Notes under the pieces: generated by a model | Databases searched by the model: none | Told to the model about the DNA's origin: nothing | What the model saw: the letters and a program-made list of their open reading frames with translations, nothing else | Assembly (NCBI RefSeq): GCF_000770585.1 | Contig: NZ_JNCF01000002.1 | Coordinates: forward strand, 1 to 64,000 | Length of the DNA: 64,000 bases | DNA from: Legionella norrlandica | Lineage (GTDB): Bacteria > Pseudomonadota > Gammaproteobacteria > Legionellales > Legionellaceae | Reading direction: 5' to 3' | Made by a program: the position numbers and the translations under genes | Part shown: positions 8,275 to 18,541 of the stretch, piece by piece | How the letters are laid out: each line of letters begins with the position of its first letter | Numbering within the stretch: the stretch's first letter is position 1

Positions 8275-9027
8275 TCATCTCAAGCTTCTACCGCCATCTA
8301 CTTTTAATGTTTGGCCCGTAATAAATGAATTTTCTGCTAAAGCAAGGACAGCTTGAGCAATAAACTCAGGACTGCCATGACTTTTTAATGGAGTTTTTTC
8401 AATAATTTTTTGTTGGGCTTCCTCACTCAGGCTATTTTCATCCTCTGGCCAGGCGATTGCACCAGGTGCGACTGCATTGACTCTTATATCGGGTGCGAAT
8501 TCTCGGGCCAAAGATTTGGTTTGCATCTCCAACGCTGCTTTGGTTTGGCAATATACGGAATAACCTTTCAGAGGTTTCTCTGCATGGATATCTGTTAAAT
8601 TAATGATGGCACCTTTATATCGAGACAATAAAGAACGAGCAGCAACACTTAATAAAAAAGGAACCTGGACATTCACTGTAAAAAGATATTGCCAGTCCTC
8701 TTCGATCGAAAAATGGTAGTCAGTTCGCTTAAAAACAGAGGCATTATTTACCAATAAATCCAAACGTCCTGCCCAATTATCGACTATTGCTATGATTTCA
8801 TTTGCTGCATTAGATTCAGTTAATTCTTTTTGCAAAACAATAGCACTATCAATACGTTGCACATTCAAATATTGGGCAAGTTTATCTGCTTCCTGTAAGG
8901 AGAAACGGCAATGGATAACAACCCGATATCCCGAAGCATGCAATTTTTTAATAATTGCAGCGCCAATACGCCTGGTTCCCCCCGTAACTAAAGCGACTTT
9001 TGCTTCTTGTTTGTTTGCCTGATTCAA
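8275..9027 (-). CDS. Short-chain dehydrogenase, FolM/pteridine reductase-like
   Basis: 250 residues, Rossmann fold. The nucleotide-binding motif TGGTRRIG (about 16-23), with the Arg-rich TGxxxRIG form followed by VVIHCRFS, is typical of pteridine/dihydromonapterin reductases (PTR1, FolM) that use NADPH, rather than FabG-type reductases. The NNASVF motif, the catalytic YxxxK (YCQTK) and the C-terminal TGQTLKVDGGRSLR are all present. Likely reaction: reduction of dihydropterin or dihydrofolate to the tetrahydro form. The neighbouring PTPS-III type synthase across the divergent promoter supports a pterin role. Substrate preference cannot be read from the sequence. Confidence 0.75.
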   Translation of the reverse strand: MNQANKQEAKVALVTGGTRRIGAAIIKKLHASGYRVVIHCRFSLQEADKLAQYLNVQRIDSAIVLQKELTESNAANEIIAIVDNWAGRLDLLVNNASVFKRTDYHFSIEEDWQYLFTVNVQVPFLLSVAARSLLSRYKGAIINLTDIHAEKPLKGYSVYCQTKAALEMQTKSLAREFAPDIRVNAVAPGAIAWPEDENSLSEEAQQKIIEKTPLKSHGSPEFIAQAVLALAENSFITGQTLKVDGGRSLR

Positions 9028-9051
9028 GGTATGTTCCCTATTTTTGTAATG

Positions 9052-9192
9052 GACCTCTTTCGAAACTCACTGTCCTGGAGAATTGCTTTGTCGATACGGT
9101 GCTCGAATCCTCATGCGCTAACGTGTACACTGTGGTTCCGTGTTCCGTTTCTTCTAGCACTTCTCCCATTGCTGCGAGTTTTGATAGAAGTA
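9052..9192. repeat. Dispersed inverted-repeat element, copy A
   Basis: It starts with GACCTCTTTCGAAACTC and ends with the degenerate counterpart GAGTTTTGATAGAAG. The interior (gtcgatacgg - tgctcgaatcctca - ctaacgtgta) matches the block at 32386-32493 at roughly four of five positions. It fills the gap between the reductase and the divergent MidA-like gene. It looks like a Legionella MITE or palindromic repeat; no coding capacity is apparent. Confidence 0.65.
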
Positions 9193-9211
9193 TAATGTAG
9201 TTTAAGCGATT

Positions 9212-10324
9212 ATGAATTTAAAACAAACACTACTAAACCAACTAAAACTACAAAAAGACATCCCTTTTGTAGACTTTATGCAGATGGCGCTTTATGCGCC
9301 CAACGAAGGATATTACAGTTCAGGATTGCAAAAATTAGGAAAACACGGTGATTTTATTACTGCTCCAGAGTTGACTTCTTTATTTGGCAAAACTGTAGCT
9401 AATCAATGTTACCAAATTCTACCCTTACTGGAGTCACCGGTGTTATTCGAATTCGGTGCGGGAACTGGAAAGTTATGTGTAGATATATTAAGTCACTTGG
9501 AACAATTGAATTGTTTACCAGAATCGTATTTTATATTAGAAGTAAGTGGTAATTTGCGTCATCGTCAACAGGAATTGATCCAGCAAAAAATTCCCCAATT
9601 GGCCAATTTGGTTCACTGGTTGGATAAATGGCCAGAAACCTCCTTTAATGGAATAATGTTGGCTAATGAAGTATTGGATGCCATGCCGATTTATCGCTTT
9701 ATGCAATCTGAAACGGGGATTTTAGAAAGTTTTGTCACTTTGGACAAACAGGGGCAATTCACTGAAATATTTAAGCCAACCCAAAACCATCGTTTGTTAA
9801 ACTATATCAAAGATAATTTACCATCCCTCAATCCTCCTTACCTCACTGAAGCTAATTTATTTCTTGATGATTGGCTATTGAACTGCAGTAATATAATGAC
9901 AAAGGGTGCTTTATTTATTATTGATTATGGTTTCCCACGGCATGAATATTATCATCCCGATCGTAATCAAGGCACATTGATGTGCCATTATCAACATCAT
10001 TCCCACCCTGATCCCTTGGCTAACCCTGGAGAACAGGATATTACCGCACATGTTGATTTTACACATGTAGCTGAGGCAGGATATCAAGCAGGATTTCATA
10101 TTGCAGGCTATACTAACCAAGCCTCTTTTTTGCTAGCAAACGGTTTGCTAAGCTTAATTCACACTCTTGATAATGAACATGAATTGTTTAAAGCAAAACA
10201 AGCCATTAAACAGCTAACTCAACCCAGCGAAATGGGGGAATTATTCAAAGTCATTGCGTTAACCAAAGATCTTGACATTGATTTAAATGGTTTTCTAATA
10301 AATGATAAGCGAGTGAATTTATAA
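9212..10324 (+). CDS. SAM-dependent methyltransferase, MidA/NDUFAF7 family (DUF185)
   Basis: 370 residues. The N-terminal FMQMALYAPNEGYYSSG block and GDFITAPELTSLFG are characteristic of DUF185. The SAM-binding glycine motif is EFGAGTGKL (about residues 81-89), followed by LANEVLDAMP and the post-II segment IIDYGFPRHEYYHPDR. Mitochondrial NDUFAF7 methylates an arginine in complex I; bacterial substrates are unproven. It is followed after 2 bases by the PTPS-like gene, so the two are coupled. The promoter must lie within or just beside repeat copy A. Confidence 0.88.
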   Translation: MNLKQTLLNQLKLQKDIPFVDFMQMALYAPNEGYYSSGLQKLGKHGDFITAPELTSLFGKTVANQCYQILPLLESPVLFEFGAGTGKLCVDILSHLEQLNCLPESYFILEVSGNLRHRQQELIQQKIPQLANLVHWLDKWPETSFNGIMLANEVLDAMPIYRFMQSETGILESFVTLDKQGQFTEIFKPTQNHRLLNYIKDNLPSLNPPYLTEANLFLDDWLLNCSNIMTKGALFIIDYGFPRHEYYHPDRNQGTLMCHYQHHSHPDPLANPGEQDITAHVDFTHVAEAGYQAGFHIAGYTNQASFLLANGLLSLIHTLDNEHELFKAKQAIKQLTQPSEMGELFKVIALTKDLDIDLNGFLINDKRVNL

Positions 10325-10326
10325 TT

Positions 10327-10821
10327 ATGAAAAAATATCTAACAACCGTGGAATTACAAAAAGAATCCATGAAATTTTCTGCCGGACATACCACTATATT
10401 TTCGGCAACAGAGAGAGAACCCCTCCATGGCCATTTGTATTCAGTGTATTTAGCTCTTACCACCTGGGTGGAAGAAAATGGCATGACTTTCGACTACCGT
10501 TATTATAAAGAACGAATTCATAAATTATGTCGTTATTTAAATCAGACATTTCTTATGCCGCAATTTTCTCCTTTTTTAGAATATTCCGAAGATAAAGAGT
10601 ATTATTATTTCACTTTCAACAAGAAAAAAATTCCTTTCCTTAAAGAAGATGTTACTTTAATGCCGCTTACTAACATTACTGTAGAAGAGTTATCGCGTTG
10701 GTTTATCAATGAACTGATTAAAGAAAAGGAAGAATTAGACAAGCATCGCATTGAAAAAATAGTGGTGAAAGTTTTTTCTGCCCCAGGGCAGTCAGCAAGT
10801 CATGAATGGCTTAGAAGTTAA
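10327..10821 (+). CDS. 6-pyruvoyl-tetrahydropterin synthase family, PTPS-III-like
   Basis: 164 residues. The zinc ligands are the His of FSAGH (near residue 21) and the two of HGH (near 37-39). The usual catalytic Cys of QueD/PTPS (CxxxHGH) is missing, and the sequence instead reads EPLHGH, the E-x-x-H-G-H form I recall as diagnostic of PTPS-III, which replaces dihydroneopterin aldolase (FolB) in folate synthesis. The tail contains the conserved T-x-E-x-L (TVEELSRWF). It sits 2 bases after the MidA-like gene and directly abuts priA. With the FolM-like reductase nearby, a folate/pterin role is favoured over queuosine. Confidence 0.78.
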   Translation: MKKYLTTVELQKESMKFSAGHTTIFSATEREPLHGHLYSVYLALTTWVEENGMTFDYRYYKERIHKLCRYLNQTFLMPQFSPFLEYSEDKEYYYFTFNKKKIPFLKEDVTLMPLTNITVEELSRWFINELIKEKEELDKHRIEKIVVKVFSAPGQSASHEWLRS

Positions 10822-12997
10822 ATGAAGGATGTCTATCAGATTTGTATCCCCCACACTAATAGGGATTATTTTGATTATGAAGTTCTTGGGATTACTCCTT
10901 GCATTGGCGGTAGAGTTTGGTCCCTTTTCGCAATCAAACCCGATTAGGAATTGTAATAAATAGAATTAAAAAACGGCAAGTAGACAATGCATTAAAACAA
11001 ATTATTTCAGTAATAGATAACGAACCTTTAATTACAAAAGATCTTCTAGACCTCTGTTTATGGGTAGGAAGTTACTATCAATCGCCTTTATCTGAGGTAA
11101 TCCCTCTAGTAATACCTAAAAAATATCGGTTAGGATTACCTTGTTTGCTTCCTATTGATGATTTTTATCAATTGACTCTTCCTGTTGAAGAAGCGAAAAA
11201 ATTAATTTCAGCAAGAGCAAAAAAACAGCATGAATTGATTGATTTTTTATATAAACATCAAGAGCCTATAGCAAAACAAACTTTAAAACTATATGGTTAT
11301 AGTACAACTCAAATAGAGGCATTGCTTGCTGTTCAAGCAATTACTTTATCGCAACAAATTACTTTACCTGTAAACTCTCCTGATGAATTAAGCCCCCCCT
11401 TGGCATTAAATCCTGAACAAACCATAGCGGTAGCTTCTATTTTAGAGCATATTCATCATTATCAGTGTTTTTTGCTTCAAGGAGTTACTGGCAGCGGTAA
11501 AACAGAGGTTTATTTGCATGTTATTGCCAAAATATTGGAACAGGGTAAACAAGTATTGATATTGGTGCCTGAAATTGGATTGACCCCTCAACTTTTATCT
11601 CGTTTTACAGCTCGCTTTAATCAGCCCATCACGGTATTGCATTCCAATTTAAATGAATCAGAAAGACAAATAGCTTGGCAACTGGCAAAAGAAAATCAAG
11701 TTAAAATAGTTATTGGGACTCGTTCAGCGGTTTTTACTCCCATGCCAGATTTGGGCTTAATTGTGATAGACGAAGAGCATGATAGTTCATTAAAACAGAT
11801 GGAGGGAGTTCGATACTCCGCCAGGGACACCGCTTTAATGCGTGCTCATCTTGCCAATATTCCTATTATTCTAGGCACGGCCACTCCTAGTCTGGAAACT
11901 ATTCATAATTGCAAGCAGAAGAAATACACGCTATTGCGTTTGACTCACAAAGCCTTATCCACTACTCCACTTCATTTTCAACTCATTGATTTACGCTCTC
12001 AAGTATTACAACATGGGCTTGCAGAACCAACACTCAGCATTATAGAAGATCATTTAAGACAAGAAAATCAGGTGTTGGTTTTTATTAATCGACGTGGGTT
12101 TGCTCCTGTTTTACTTTGCCATCACTGTGGGTGGATGGTTGATTGCAAGGCGTGTGATAGCCATTTAACCCTTCATAAACAATCGGGACGAATGATTTGT
12201 CATCATTGTGGTTTTACCCAGAGGTACCTGTCATTTGCAATAGTTGCCATAGCAATGAATTAATTCCTGTAGGGGCTGGTACCCAAAGGATTTATGAATT
12301 TTTAAGTTATCGGTTTCCGGATAAAACTATTTTGCGAATTGATCGAGATGAAGTACGCAAAAAAAATTCTCTCAACAGCCATTTGGATAAAATCAATAAA
12401 GGAGAAGCTCAACTTATCATTGGAACTCAAATGTTAGCTAAAGGCCATCATTTTCCCCGCTTGTCTTTAGTAGTAATTGTTGATGCAGATGCTGGTTTTT
12501 ACAACCAGGATTTTAGGGCAATTGAACATTTAGGCCAATTATTAACACAGGTATCCGGAAGGGCAGGGCGAGCAGAAAACCCTGGGCAAGTCTTAATTCA
12601 AACGCACTCACCACATCATCCTTTGCTCAATATACTCATCCAGCAAGGATATGATGAATTTGCCAAGGCTCTCTTGGTTACGAGAGAAGAAGCTGAATTA
12701 CCTCCTTTTCAATTTTTAGCTGTGATCAGGGCACAAGGAAAAACTATTAACAAAGTGACCCAGTTTCTGCTAGCTACTAAGAATCAAATCCAGATTGACC
12801 CTCTTGCTGTAATGGGGCCTGCTCCAGCCCCTTTATTCAAGAAAGCAAATCAGTATAGAATGCAATTATTAATTAAATCCCCTTCAAGAAAAGTTCTTAA
12901 AAGTTCATTGACGCAATTAAGGGAGTGGTTAACAATGAACAAATTAAGTAATGGCATTCGGTGGAATGTGGACGTTGATCCTATGGATTTATCATGA
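10822..12997 (+). CDS. priA: Primosomal helicase PriA, with two frameshifts (near 10919 and 12221)
   Basis: 3'-5' helicase that restarts stalled replication forks. ATG 10822 directly follows the previous stop. Its first 33 codons (MKDVYQICIPHTNRDYFDYE) run into a stop, but one base added at the GG at 10919-10920 gives GGRVWVPFRNQTRLGIV, the true N-terminus. The helicase core follows: Walker A GVTGSGKTEVY, DEEH box IVIDEEHD, GTATPS, and zinc-binding cysteine pairs (CHHCGWMVDCKACD and CHHCGF). Near 12220-12223 a second missing base breaks the zinc region; beyond it lie PVICNSCHSNEL, QMLAKGHHFP and VSGRAGRAENPG. The restored length is about 725 residues, normal for PriA. Two independent breaks in such a gene argue for sequence errors. 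Confidence 0.92.
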
Positions 12998-13386
12998 TTG
13001 AAATAAAAAAAGCAGTACATCAGAAAACCTTTAATATTGCCTGGGGTGATATGGATGCCTTAGGACATGTAAACAATGCTCGTTATTTTGATTATTTTCA
13101 AGAGGCAAGAATTGATTGGCTTAGGGGGCTTGACATCAAAATGACAGGTAAAACTGGCCCAGTTGTTATTCATGTAGCTTGCACTTTCTTGAAGCCACTA
13201 GTTTATCCTTCTACGGTCACGATTTGTAGCAGAGTGCATAGTCTTGGCAACTCCAGCATGATGATGGATCATGATCTATATCAAGAAGAAATCCTTATGG
13301 CACAAGGAGTTAGCAAAATTGTTTGGGTTGACTACCTTCAGAATAAATCAGTTCCTTTGCCAGATATTATAAGAAATTTAATATAG
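12994..13386 (+). CDS. Acyl-CoA thioesterase, 4HBT (YbgC/FadM-like)
   Basis: 130 residues, hotdog fold. The motif WGDMDALGHVNNARYFDYFQEAR is the YbgC/FadM active-site signature, with the catalytic Asp in GDMDALGHVNN. It probably hydrolyses short or medium acyl-CoA; its substrate is unknown. The start overlaps the priA stop by 4 bases (ATGA), so it is translated from the same message. Confidence 0.87.
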   Translation: MIEIKKAVHQKTFNIAWGDMDALGHVNNARYFDYFQEARIDWLRGLDIKMTGKTGPVVIHVACTFLKPLVYPSTVTICSRVHSLGNSSMMMDHDLYQEEILMAQGVSKIVWVDYLQNKSVPLPDIIRNLI

Positions 13387-13483
13387 AAACCTTGTTTATT
13401 TTTAATATGGTTGAATTGCTTAAATAATTCTCCTCTTGACGCTCACAGCTAGGATAATAAATTAAGAAAATTGCATCCATCAA

Positions 13484-13768
13484 TCAACGCTCATCGCATA
13501 CTGTAAAATAACCATGACGATAAGGATTAGATCGACCGCGAAATTCATATTCACGACAACGTTGACCACGATCATCGACATAACGATCTTTCAAACGGAA
13601 GGCATAGTCTCCAAAGTTCATATCTTGTTGCAATTCTTGAGCATCTCTTTGTTTTTGTTCTGCATCCAATTTATTCAAAAACTTACTCAGCTTACTGGCA
13701 AAACCAACACTACAACAAACAGTGAGTAGAAGAAGCATAATAATTTTTTTCACGACATTGGACTCCAT
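13484..13768 (-). CDS. Small secreted Cys-containing protein
   Basis: 94 residues. A signal peptide (about residues 8-24, KIIMLLLLTVCCSVGFA) precedes a charged linker and a C-terminal motif CREYEFRGRSNPYRHGYFTVCDER with two cysteines that could form a disulfide. This tail resembles the surface-antigen domain found at the end of 17-kDa-type outer membrane proteins, here without the glycine-zipper region. A GTG five codons in, with GGAG about 9 bases before it, is an alternative start. Periplasmic or surface location is likely; function is unknown. Confidence 0.68.
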   Translation of the reverse strand: MESNVVKKIIMLLLLTVCCSVGFASKLSKFLNKLDAEQKQRDAQELQQDMNFGDYAFRLKDRYVDDRGQRCREYEFRGRSNPYRHGYFTVCDER

Positions 13769-13865
13769 ATGGGCATTTAAGGCAATATTAAACCATAAGC
13801 GTCAATAAAAATCCAGTTTTGGTGAAAATTGAATTCATTCAAGAGGATGAATAGCTACCTCAAAA

Positions 13866-14660
13866 TTAAACTGCAATTGGAGCTTTGATTGCAGGATGTG
13901 ATTGGTAGTTTATAAATTCAAAATCCTCATACACATAATCAAACAAAGACGCCGGTTGTCTCTTAATTAGCAATGAGGGGGGGGCTAAAGGTTCTCTTGC
14001 TAATTGTGTCCGGGCTTGATCCAAATGGTTGAGGTATAAGTGACAATCTCCTCCAGTCCAAATAAATTCAGCCACGTCCAAATTACACTGCTGCGCCACC
14101 ATATGAGTGAGTAGAGAATAAGATGCGATATTGAAAGGAACTCCTAAAAATACATCAGCCGAACGTTGATATAATTGGCAAGAAAGGCTGTTATTTGCAA
14201 CATAAAATTGAAATAAGGCATGACAGGGCATTAAAGCCATTTTATCCAATTCACCGACATTCCACGCACTTACAATTAATCGACGAGAATCAGGATTGTT
14301 TTTAATTTGTTGTACTATTTCACTCAATTGATCTATGGTGTGCCCATCGGTAGTTGGCCAGCTTCTCCATTGTTTACCATAAATAGGGCCTAAATCACCA
14401 TGGCTATCTGCCCATTCATCCCAGATTGTTACTCCATTTTCTCTGAGGTAGGATATGTTTGTATCACCACGCAAAAACCAAAGTAACTCGTGTACAATAC
14501 TTCGCATATGCAATTTTTTAGTTGTAACCAGAGGAAACCCTTTTGTCAAATCAAAACGCATTTGATATCCAAATACTGATAATGTACCAGTACCAGTTCT
14601 ATCAGATTTCTTTATACCATGTTGTAAAATGTGATCTAACAGTTGTAAATATGTTCTCAT
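13866..14660 (-). CDS. thyA: Thymidylate synthase
   Basis: Converts dUMP to dTMP using methylene-tetrahydrofolate. 264 residues, the same length as E. coli ThyA. Visible: the N-terminal [41 protein letters not shown], the active-site Cys in [11 protein letters not shown], the phosphate-binding [17 protein letters not shown], and the C-terminal end KAPIAV. It overlaps lgt by 4 bases, as in E. coli, where thyA also follows lgt. Confidence 0.97.
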   Translation of the reverse strand: MRTYLQLLDHILQHGIKKSDRTGTGTLSVFGYQMRFDLTKGFPLVTTKKLHMRSIVHELLWFLRGDTNISYLRENGVTIWDEWADSHGDLGPIYGKQWRSWPTTDGHTIDQLSEIVQQIKNNPDSRRLIVSAWNVGELDKMALMPCHALFQFYVANNSLSCQLYQRSADVFLGVPFNIASYSLLTHMVAQQCNLDVAEFIWTGGDCHLYLNHLDQARTQLAREPLAPPSLLIKRQPASLFDYVYEDFEFINYQSHPAIKAPIAV

Positions 14661-15427
14661 CGTTTAGCCCACCATAACCAAATTCCAACCAATAACATAG
14701 GAATGGATAAAATTTGTCCCATCGTTAACCAGCCAAATGCTATAAAGCCCAATTGTGAGTCAGGTTGTCTAAAGCTTTCAGCAATCAACCTGCTCGTCGC
14801 ATATCCTATTAAAAACAAAGCACTAACTCGTCCTTCTGGCCTAGGTTTTGATGCATAACACCAAATCAAAATAAATAACGCGATTCCCTCTAAGCCGAAT
14901 TCATACAGTTGTGAGGGATGTCTTGGTTGATCATCGACATGTGGATACACCATGCCCCATGGAACATCAGTAACGCGTCCCCATAACTCACCATTAATGA
15001 AGTTGCCTAGGCGGCCAGCTGCCAAACCTAAAGGGACTAATGGTGCAACAAAATCTCCAACCCCCATAAAAGTTTTGTTATATCTTCGACAAAATAGCCA
15101 TGCCGCAATAATGACCCCAATTAAGCCGCCATGAAAAGACATTCCGCCTTCCCAAATCTTAAATAATACCAATGGATTATGAATTAATTCCTGAAAATCA
15201 TAAAACATCATATAACCTATTCTGCCTCCCAGAATGACGCCAAGTGCACAATAAAAGATCAAATCACTGAGCTGATCAGGATTCCAGTTCAATTTATAAT
15301 GTTTTATGCGCCAATAACCTAGCAACCAAGCGCCAATAAAACCAATCAAATACATCAATCCATACCAGTGGATTTTTAAAGGCCCTAAGGAAAAAGCGAT
15401 TGGGTTAATATTTGGGTAGGTCAGCAT
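14657..15427 (-). CDS. lgt: Prolipoprotein diacylglyceryl transferase
   Basis: Integral inner-membrane enzyme that adds diacylglycerol to the lipobox cysteine of lipoproteins. 256 residues and about seven membrane helices. The Lgt signature [17 protein letters not shown] contains the essential Arg/Asn/Glu, and HGGLIGVI and [10 protein letters not shown] are also conserved. It is preceded by the TauE-like permease (16-base gap) and coupled to thyA by a 4-base overlap. Confidence 0.96.
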   Translation of the reverse strand: MLTYPNINPIAFSLGPLKIHWYGLMYLIGFIGAWLLGYWRIKHYKLNWNPDQLSDLIFYCALGVILGGRIGYMMFYDFQELIHNPLVLFKIWEGGMSFHGGLIGVIIAAWLFCRRYNKTFMGVGDFVAPLVPLGLAAGRLGNFINGELWGRVTDVPWGMVYPHVDDQPRHPSQLYEFGLEGIALFILIWCYASKPRPEGRVSALFLIGYATSRLIAESFRQPDSQLGFIAFGWLTMGQILSIPMLLVGIWLWWAKR

Positions 15428-15443
15428 GGTGCTCTAATTTCCT

Positions 15444-16247
15444 TCACAGTAACATATGAATTGCTGTTATAAATAAAATCACAATAAAGCCATATCTTAA
15501 ATAGTTTATAGGTAAAATATAATTTAATTTTACTCCCAAGGGTGCAATCAGTGTGCTGGGTATTGTTACTCCTAAAACAGCAGGCCAATAGATATACCCC
15601 CAAGAATATGATATTTTTGGCATTTCCAGAGTACCGGTAATCATAAACATGATTGTTCCTACTATTCCAACAACGAATGTACCTAAATTCGATATGGCTG
15701 GAATTTTTCTGATGGGTACCCCACAATAAGTGAGATAGGGGATAACCATTACCCCGCCGCCAACACCCAAAAGACCAGAGACGGAGCCAATGGCGGAGCT
15801 TAATAAGGCATTAACCCAATGTCCTGGGAACTGATCAGAATGACTTACATGCCCATCTAGAAACATTTTAATGGCTATAGCAATCAAAAATAGCCCAAAT
15901 ATTATTTTTAACAAATTAGTTGAAATCACAGAAGCTATTAGGGCACCAAAAACAGTCCCAAACATTAATCCAGGCCATAATTTCTTAAAAATAGGCAGCA
16001 ATATTTCATCCATCTTGTTATGTGCTTTTAAGGAAGCGTAGGAAGTAAAAATCATCACAGTCAAAGAGCAACCTGCAGCAACATGCATAACGGCATCGGC
16101 AGGAATAATTTGCGAATGTTGAAAAATATAAGCCAAGCCAGGTACCACAACTAAACCGCCGCCAACCCCTAAGGCTCCAGCCATTATCCCAGCAAAAGCG
16201 CCAATGGTAATATAAATTATTCCATTAACTAACAACTCAGCCGACAT
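15444..16247 (-). CDS. TauE/SafE (sulfite exporter) family permease
   Basis: 267 residues with about eight membrane helices in two pseudo-repeats. Each half carries the family's glycine-rich GVGGGxxxxP motif (GALGVGGGLVVVPGLAY near 27-43, GLLGVGGGVMVIPYLTY near 164-180). Family members export sulfite or sulfoacetate or move other small anions; the substrate is unknown. It abuts ptsP by one base and lies before lgt. This insertion distinguishes the operon from E. coli rppH-ptsP-lgt-thyA. Confidence 0.85.
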   Translation of the reverse strand: MSAELLVNGIIYITIGAFAGIMAGALGVGGGLVVVPGLAYIFQHSQIIPADAVMHVAAGCSLTVMIFTSYASLKAHNKMDEILLPIFKKLWPGLMFGTVFGALIASVISTNLLKIIFGLFLIAIAIKMFLDGHVSHSDQFPGHWVNALLSSAIGSVSGLLGVGGGVMVIPYLTYCGVPIRKIPAISNLGTFVVGIVGTIMFMITGTLEMPKISYSWGYIYWPAVLGVTIPSTLIAPLGVKLNYILPINYLRYGFIVILFITAIHMLL

Positions 16248-18541
16248 TATGATTTTCCTGCTCTTATTAATCCTCCTAATCCTTCATCTTCTAAGGCTTT
16301 TTGCAAATGGAACCTTATTTCAGCAGGATGCTCAAATTCAAGAACTTCCGCTAAGATTTTACGGGCATTCGCAATAGCAAAATTACGTATAACCCATTTT
16401 ACCCTTGGTAAGCTTGCCGAGTTCATGCTTAATGTGTCAAAGCCCATAGCGATTAGCAAGATGACCGCCAAAGGATCGCTAGCCATTTCCCCGCAGATAC
16501 TAACTTCCACTCCTGCCGCATGTCCTCCTTCTACTATCTTAAGTAGCATACGCAGCATAGCAGGGTGTAGTGGATCGTAAAGCCCAGCGACACGAGCATT
16601 ATTTCTATCTACCGCTAATAAATATTGAGTTAGGTCGTTACTGCCTACTGAAATAAAGTCGACTCTTTTCGCCATTTCGCGTGCTAAATAAGCAGCAGCA
16701 GGCACTTCAATCATAACTCCAATCTTAGGTTTAACTATTTTACATCCTTCCTCTACCAATTCTTCAAATGCTTGCTCAATCAAATAAACAGCTTCTTCTA
16801 CTTCGCTAAGGGTAGTAACCATTGGTAGCATAATACGCAAATTATCTAATTCTTCACTGGCCCGTATCATTGCCCGAACTTGCATCAAGAAAACATCAGG
16901 ATGGTCAAGTGTTATCCTGATTCCTCTCCATCCCAAATAAGGATTTTCTTCTTCCACAGGAAAATAGGGTAGAACTTTATCGCCACCGATATCTAATGTT
17001 CGCATGGTGACCAAACGAGGGGCAAAGGCTTTAAGAGTTTGTCGGTAAATGATGGTTTGCTCATCTTCAGATGGGAAGCGATCACGGCTCATGAAAGGCA
17101 CTTCCGAGCGATATAATCCCACACCCTCTGCTCCAACACTCATAGACAAACCCGCGTCCATAGCTAAACCAGTATTGACTTGTAGGGAAACTCTATAGCT
17201 ATCAATGGTTTCTGCTGGTTTGTCACGCAAGCTTACTAGGCTTTGATTTAATTCTTGTTCTTCTTGAGCTAATTGTTTAAATTCAGCTAGCAATGATTTG
17301 GTGGGGGAAACATAGACATGACCATAGTAACCATCAATAATTAAAGCACGTCTTGATACCAATTCTACCTTTAAACCACGCAAGCCCATGACCGTAGGAA
17401 CCCCAAGTGCTCTGGCTAAAATAGCGACATGAGAGTTATTAGAGCCCTTGGCTGAAACAACCCCAGCCAATTGACCTTCTGGAACTTCTGCTAATGCTGC
17501 TGCAGTAACTTCTTCACCAATTAAAATTGTCCGTTTGGGGTAAATAATTTCTTCGCGTTGAGAACGTTGCAATTCCGCTAAAACTCTCCGACCGAGATCG
17601 CGAAAATCACTGGCTCGTTCGCGAAAATAATCATCTCCCATGCTTTCAAATTGCTGCACGTGTTTCTTGATTACTGTGGCTAAAGCCGCTTGAGCACTGA
17701 TTCGCTCTTCGCGAATGACGTGTTCTACTTCCGCACCCAAGCTGTCTTTATCCAAAATTCTTAAATAAACATCAAATAGAGCATGCTCTTCTTCGGCAAC
17801 AGTTTCTTTCATGCGTTTACTTAAACGTTTCATATCATCGCGTGCTGTTTCCAACGCTTCATAAAACGCTGTAATCTCATCTTCCAGTTCTTCCACAGGA
17901 TTCCGAGGCACCGCATCAATATCGGCAGGAGGATATACTACTACTGCTGTGCCAATTCCTATACCGGGAACACTACCTATTCCAGTCAAAGCTGCATGAG
18001 AGGATTCTGCTTTAGCTACCCCGACGGGCTTTTTAGGTTGGGTTAATTCTGCCAATTCCCCCGTTGCTTCAGCATGAGCAATGATTCCCCCTAATTGAGC
18101 AGCCAAGGTGATAAGAAATGATTCTTCTGCATCGTCAAAATAACGTTGCTCAAGTTGTTGAACAACGAGAACACCATATAATTTCCTATGCTGAATAATG
18201 GGGACACCCAAAAACGCTTTCAGATGATCTTCGCCGATTAATGGGTTATGATAAAAATCAGGATGAGAGGGTGCATCTTCAACATTGATAGGTTCCTCTC
18301 TTCGTCCTATTAAACCTATCAATCCACAATCAAGAGCGATTCGGACCCTAAATTCTGCTTGCTTGTTCAAACCCTCAGTGGCTATTAATACATACTCCGC
18401 ATTTTTATTATCAATAAGGTAAACGGAAACGGCCTCAGCATTAATGGCTTTAATAATACGCTGTACCAAAATGCCAAGTGCCTCTTTTAAATCACTAGCA
18501 GCGGTAACATCTTGAACTATCCGTTTAAGTACTTTAAGCAT
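16247..18541 (-). CDS. ptsP: PEP-protein phosphotransferase, nitrogen PTS enzyme I (PtsP)
   Basis: 764 residues. An N-terminal GAF domain (about 1-165) is followed by an enzyme I module. The phosphocarrier-binding region begins near 190 (IGSVPGIGIGTAVVV), the active-site histidine lies in GSNNSHVAILARALGVPTVMG, and the PEP-binding barrel has GAEGVGLYRSEVPFM, LPMVTTLSEVE and SICGEMASD. It autophosphorylates from PEP and passes phosphate to NPr, linking nitrogen status to regulation. It starts directly after the rppH stop, and the last base overlaps the TauE gene. The gene is intact despite its length. Confidence 0.96.
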   Translation of the reverse strand: MLKVLKRIVQDVTAASDLKEALGILVQRIIKAINAEAVSVYLIDNKNAEYVLIATEGLNKQAEFRVRIALDCGLIGLIGRREEPINVEDAPSHPDFYHNPLIGEDHLKAFLGVPIIQHRKLYGVLVVQQLEQRYFDDAEESFLITLAAQLGGIIAHAEATGELAELTQPKKPVGVAKAESSHAALTGIGSVPGIGIGTAVVVYPPADIDAVPRNPVEELEDEITAFYEALETARDDMKRLSKRMKETVAEEEHALFDVYLRILDKDSLGAEVEHVIREERISAQAALATVIKKHVQQFESMGDDYFRERASDFRDLGRRVLAELQRSQREEIIYPKRTILIGEEVTAAALAEVPEGQLAGVVSAKGSNNSHVAILARALGVPTVMGLRGLKVELVSRRALIIDGYYGHVYVSPTKSLLAEFKQLAQEEQELNQSLVSLRDKPAETIDSYRVSLQVNTGLAMDAGLSMSVGAEGVGLYRSEVPFMSRDRFPSEDEQTIIYRQTLKAFAPRLVTMRTLDIGGDKVLPYFPVEEENPYLGWRGIRITLDHPDVFLMQVRAMIRASEELDNLRIMLPMVTTLSEVEEAVYLIEQAFEELVEEGCKIVKPKIGVMIEVPAAAYLAREMAKRVDFISVGSNDLTQYLLAVDRNNARVAGLYDPLHPAMLRMLLKIVEGGHAAGVEVSICGEMASDPLAVILLIAMGFDTLSMNSASLPRVKWVIRNFAIANARKILAEVLEFEHPAEIRFHLQKALEDEGLGGLIRAGKS

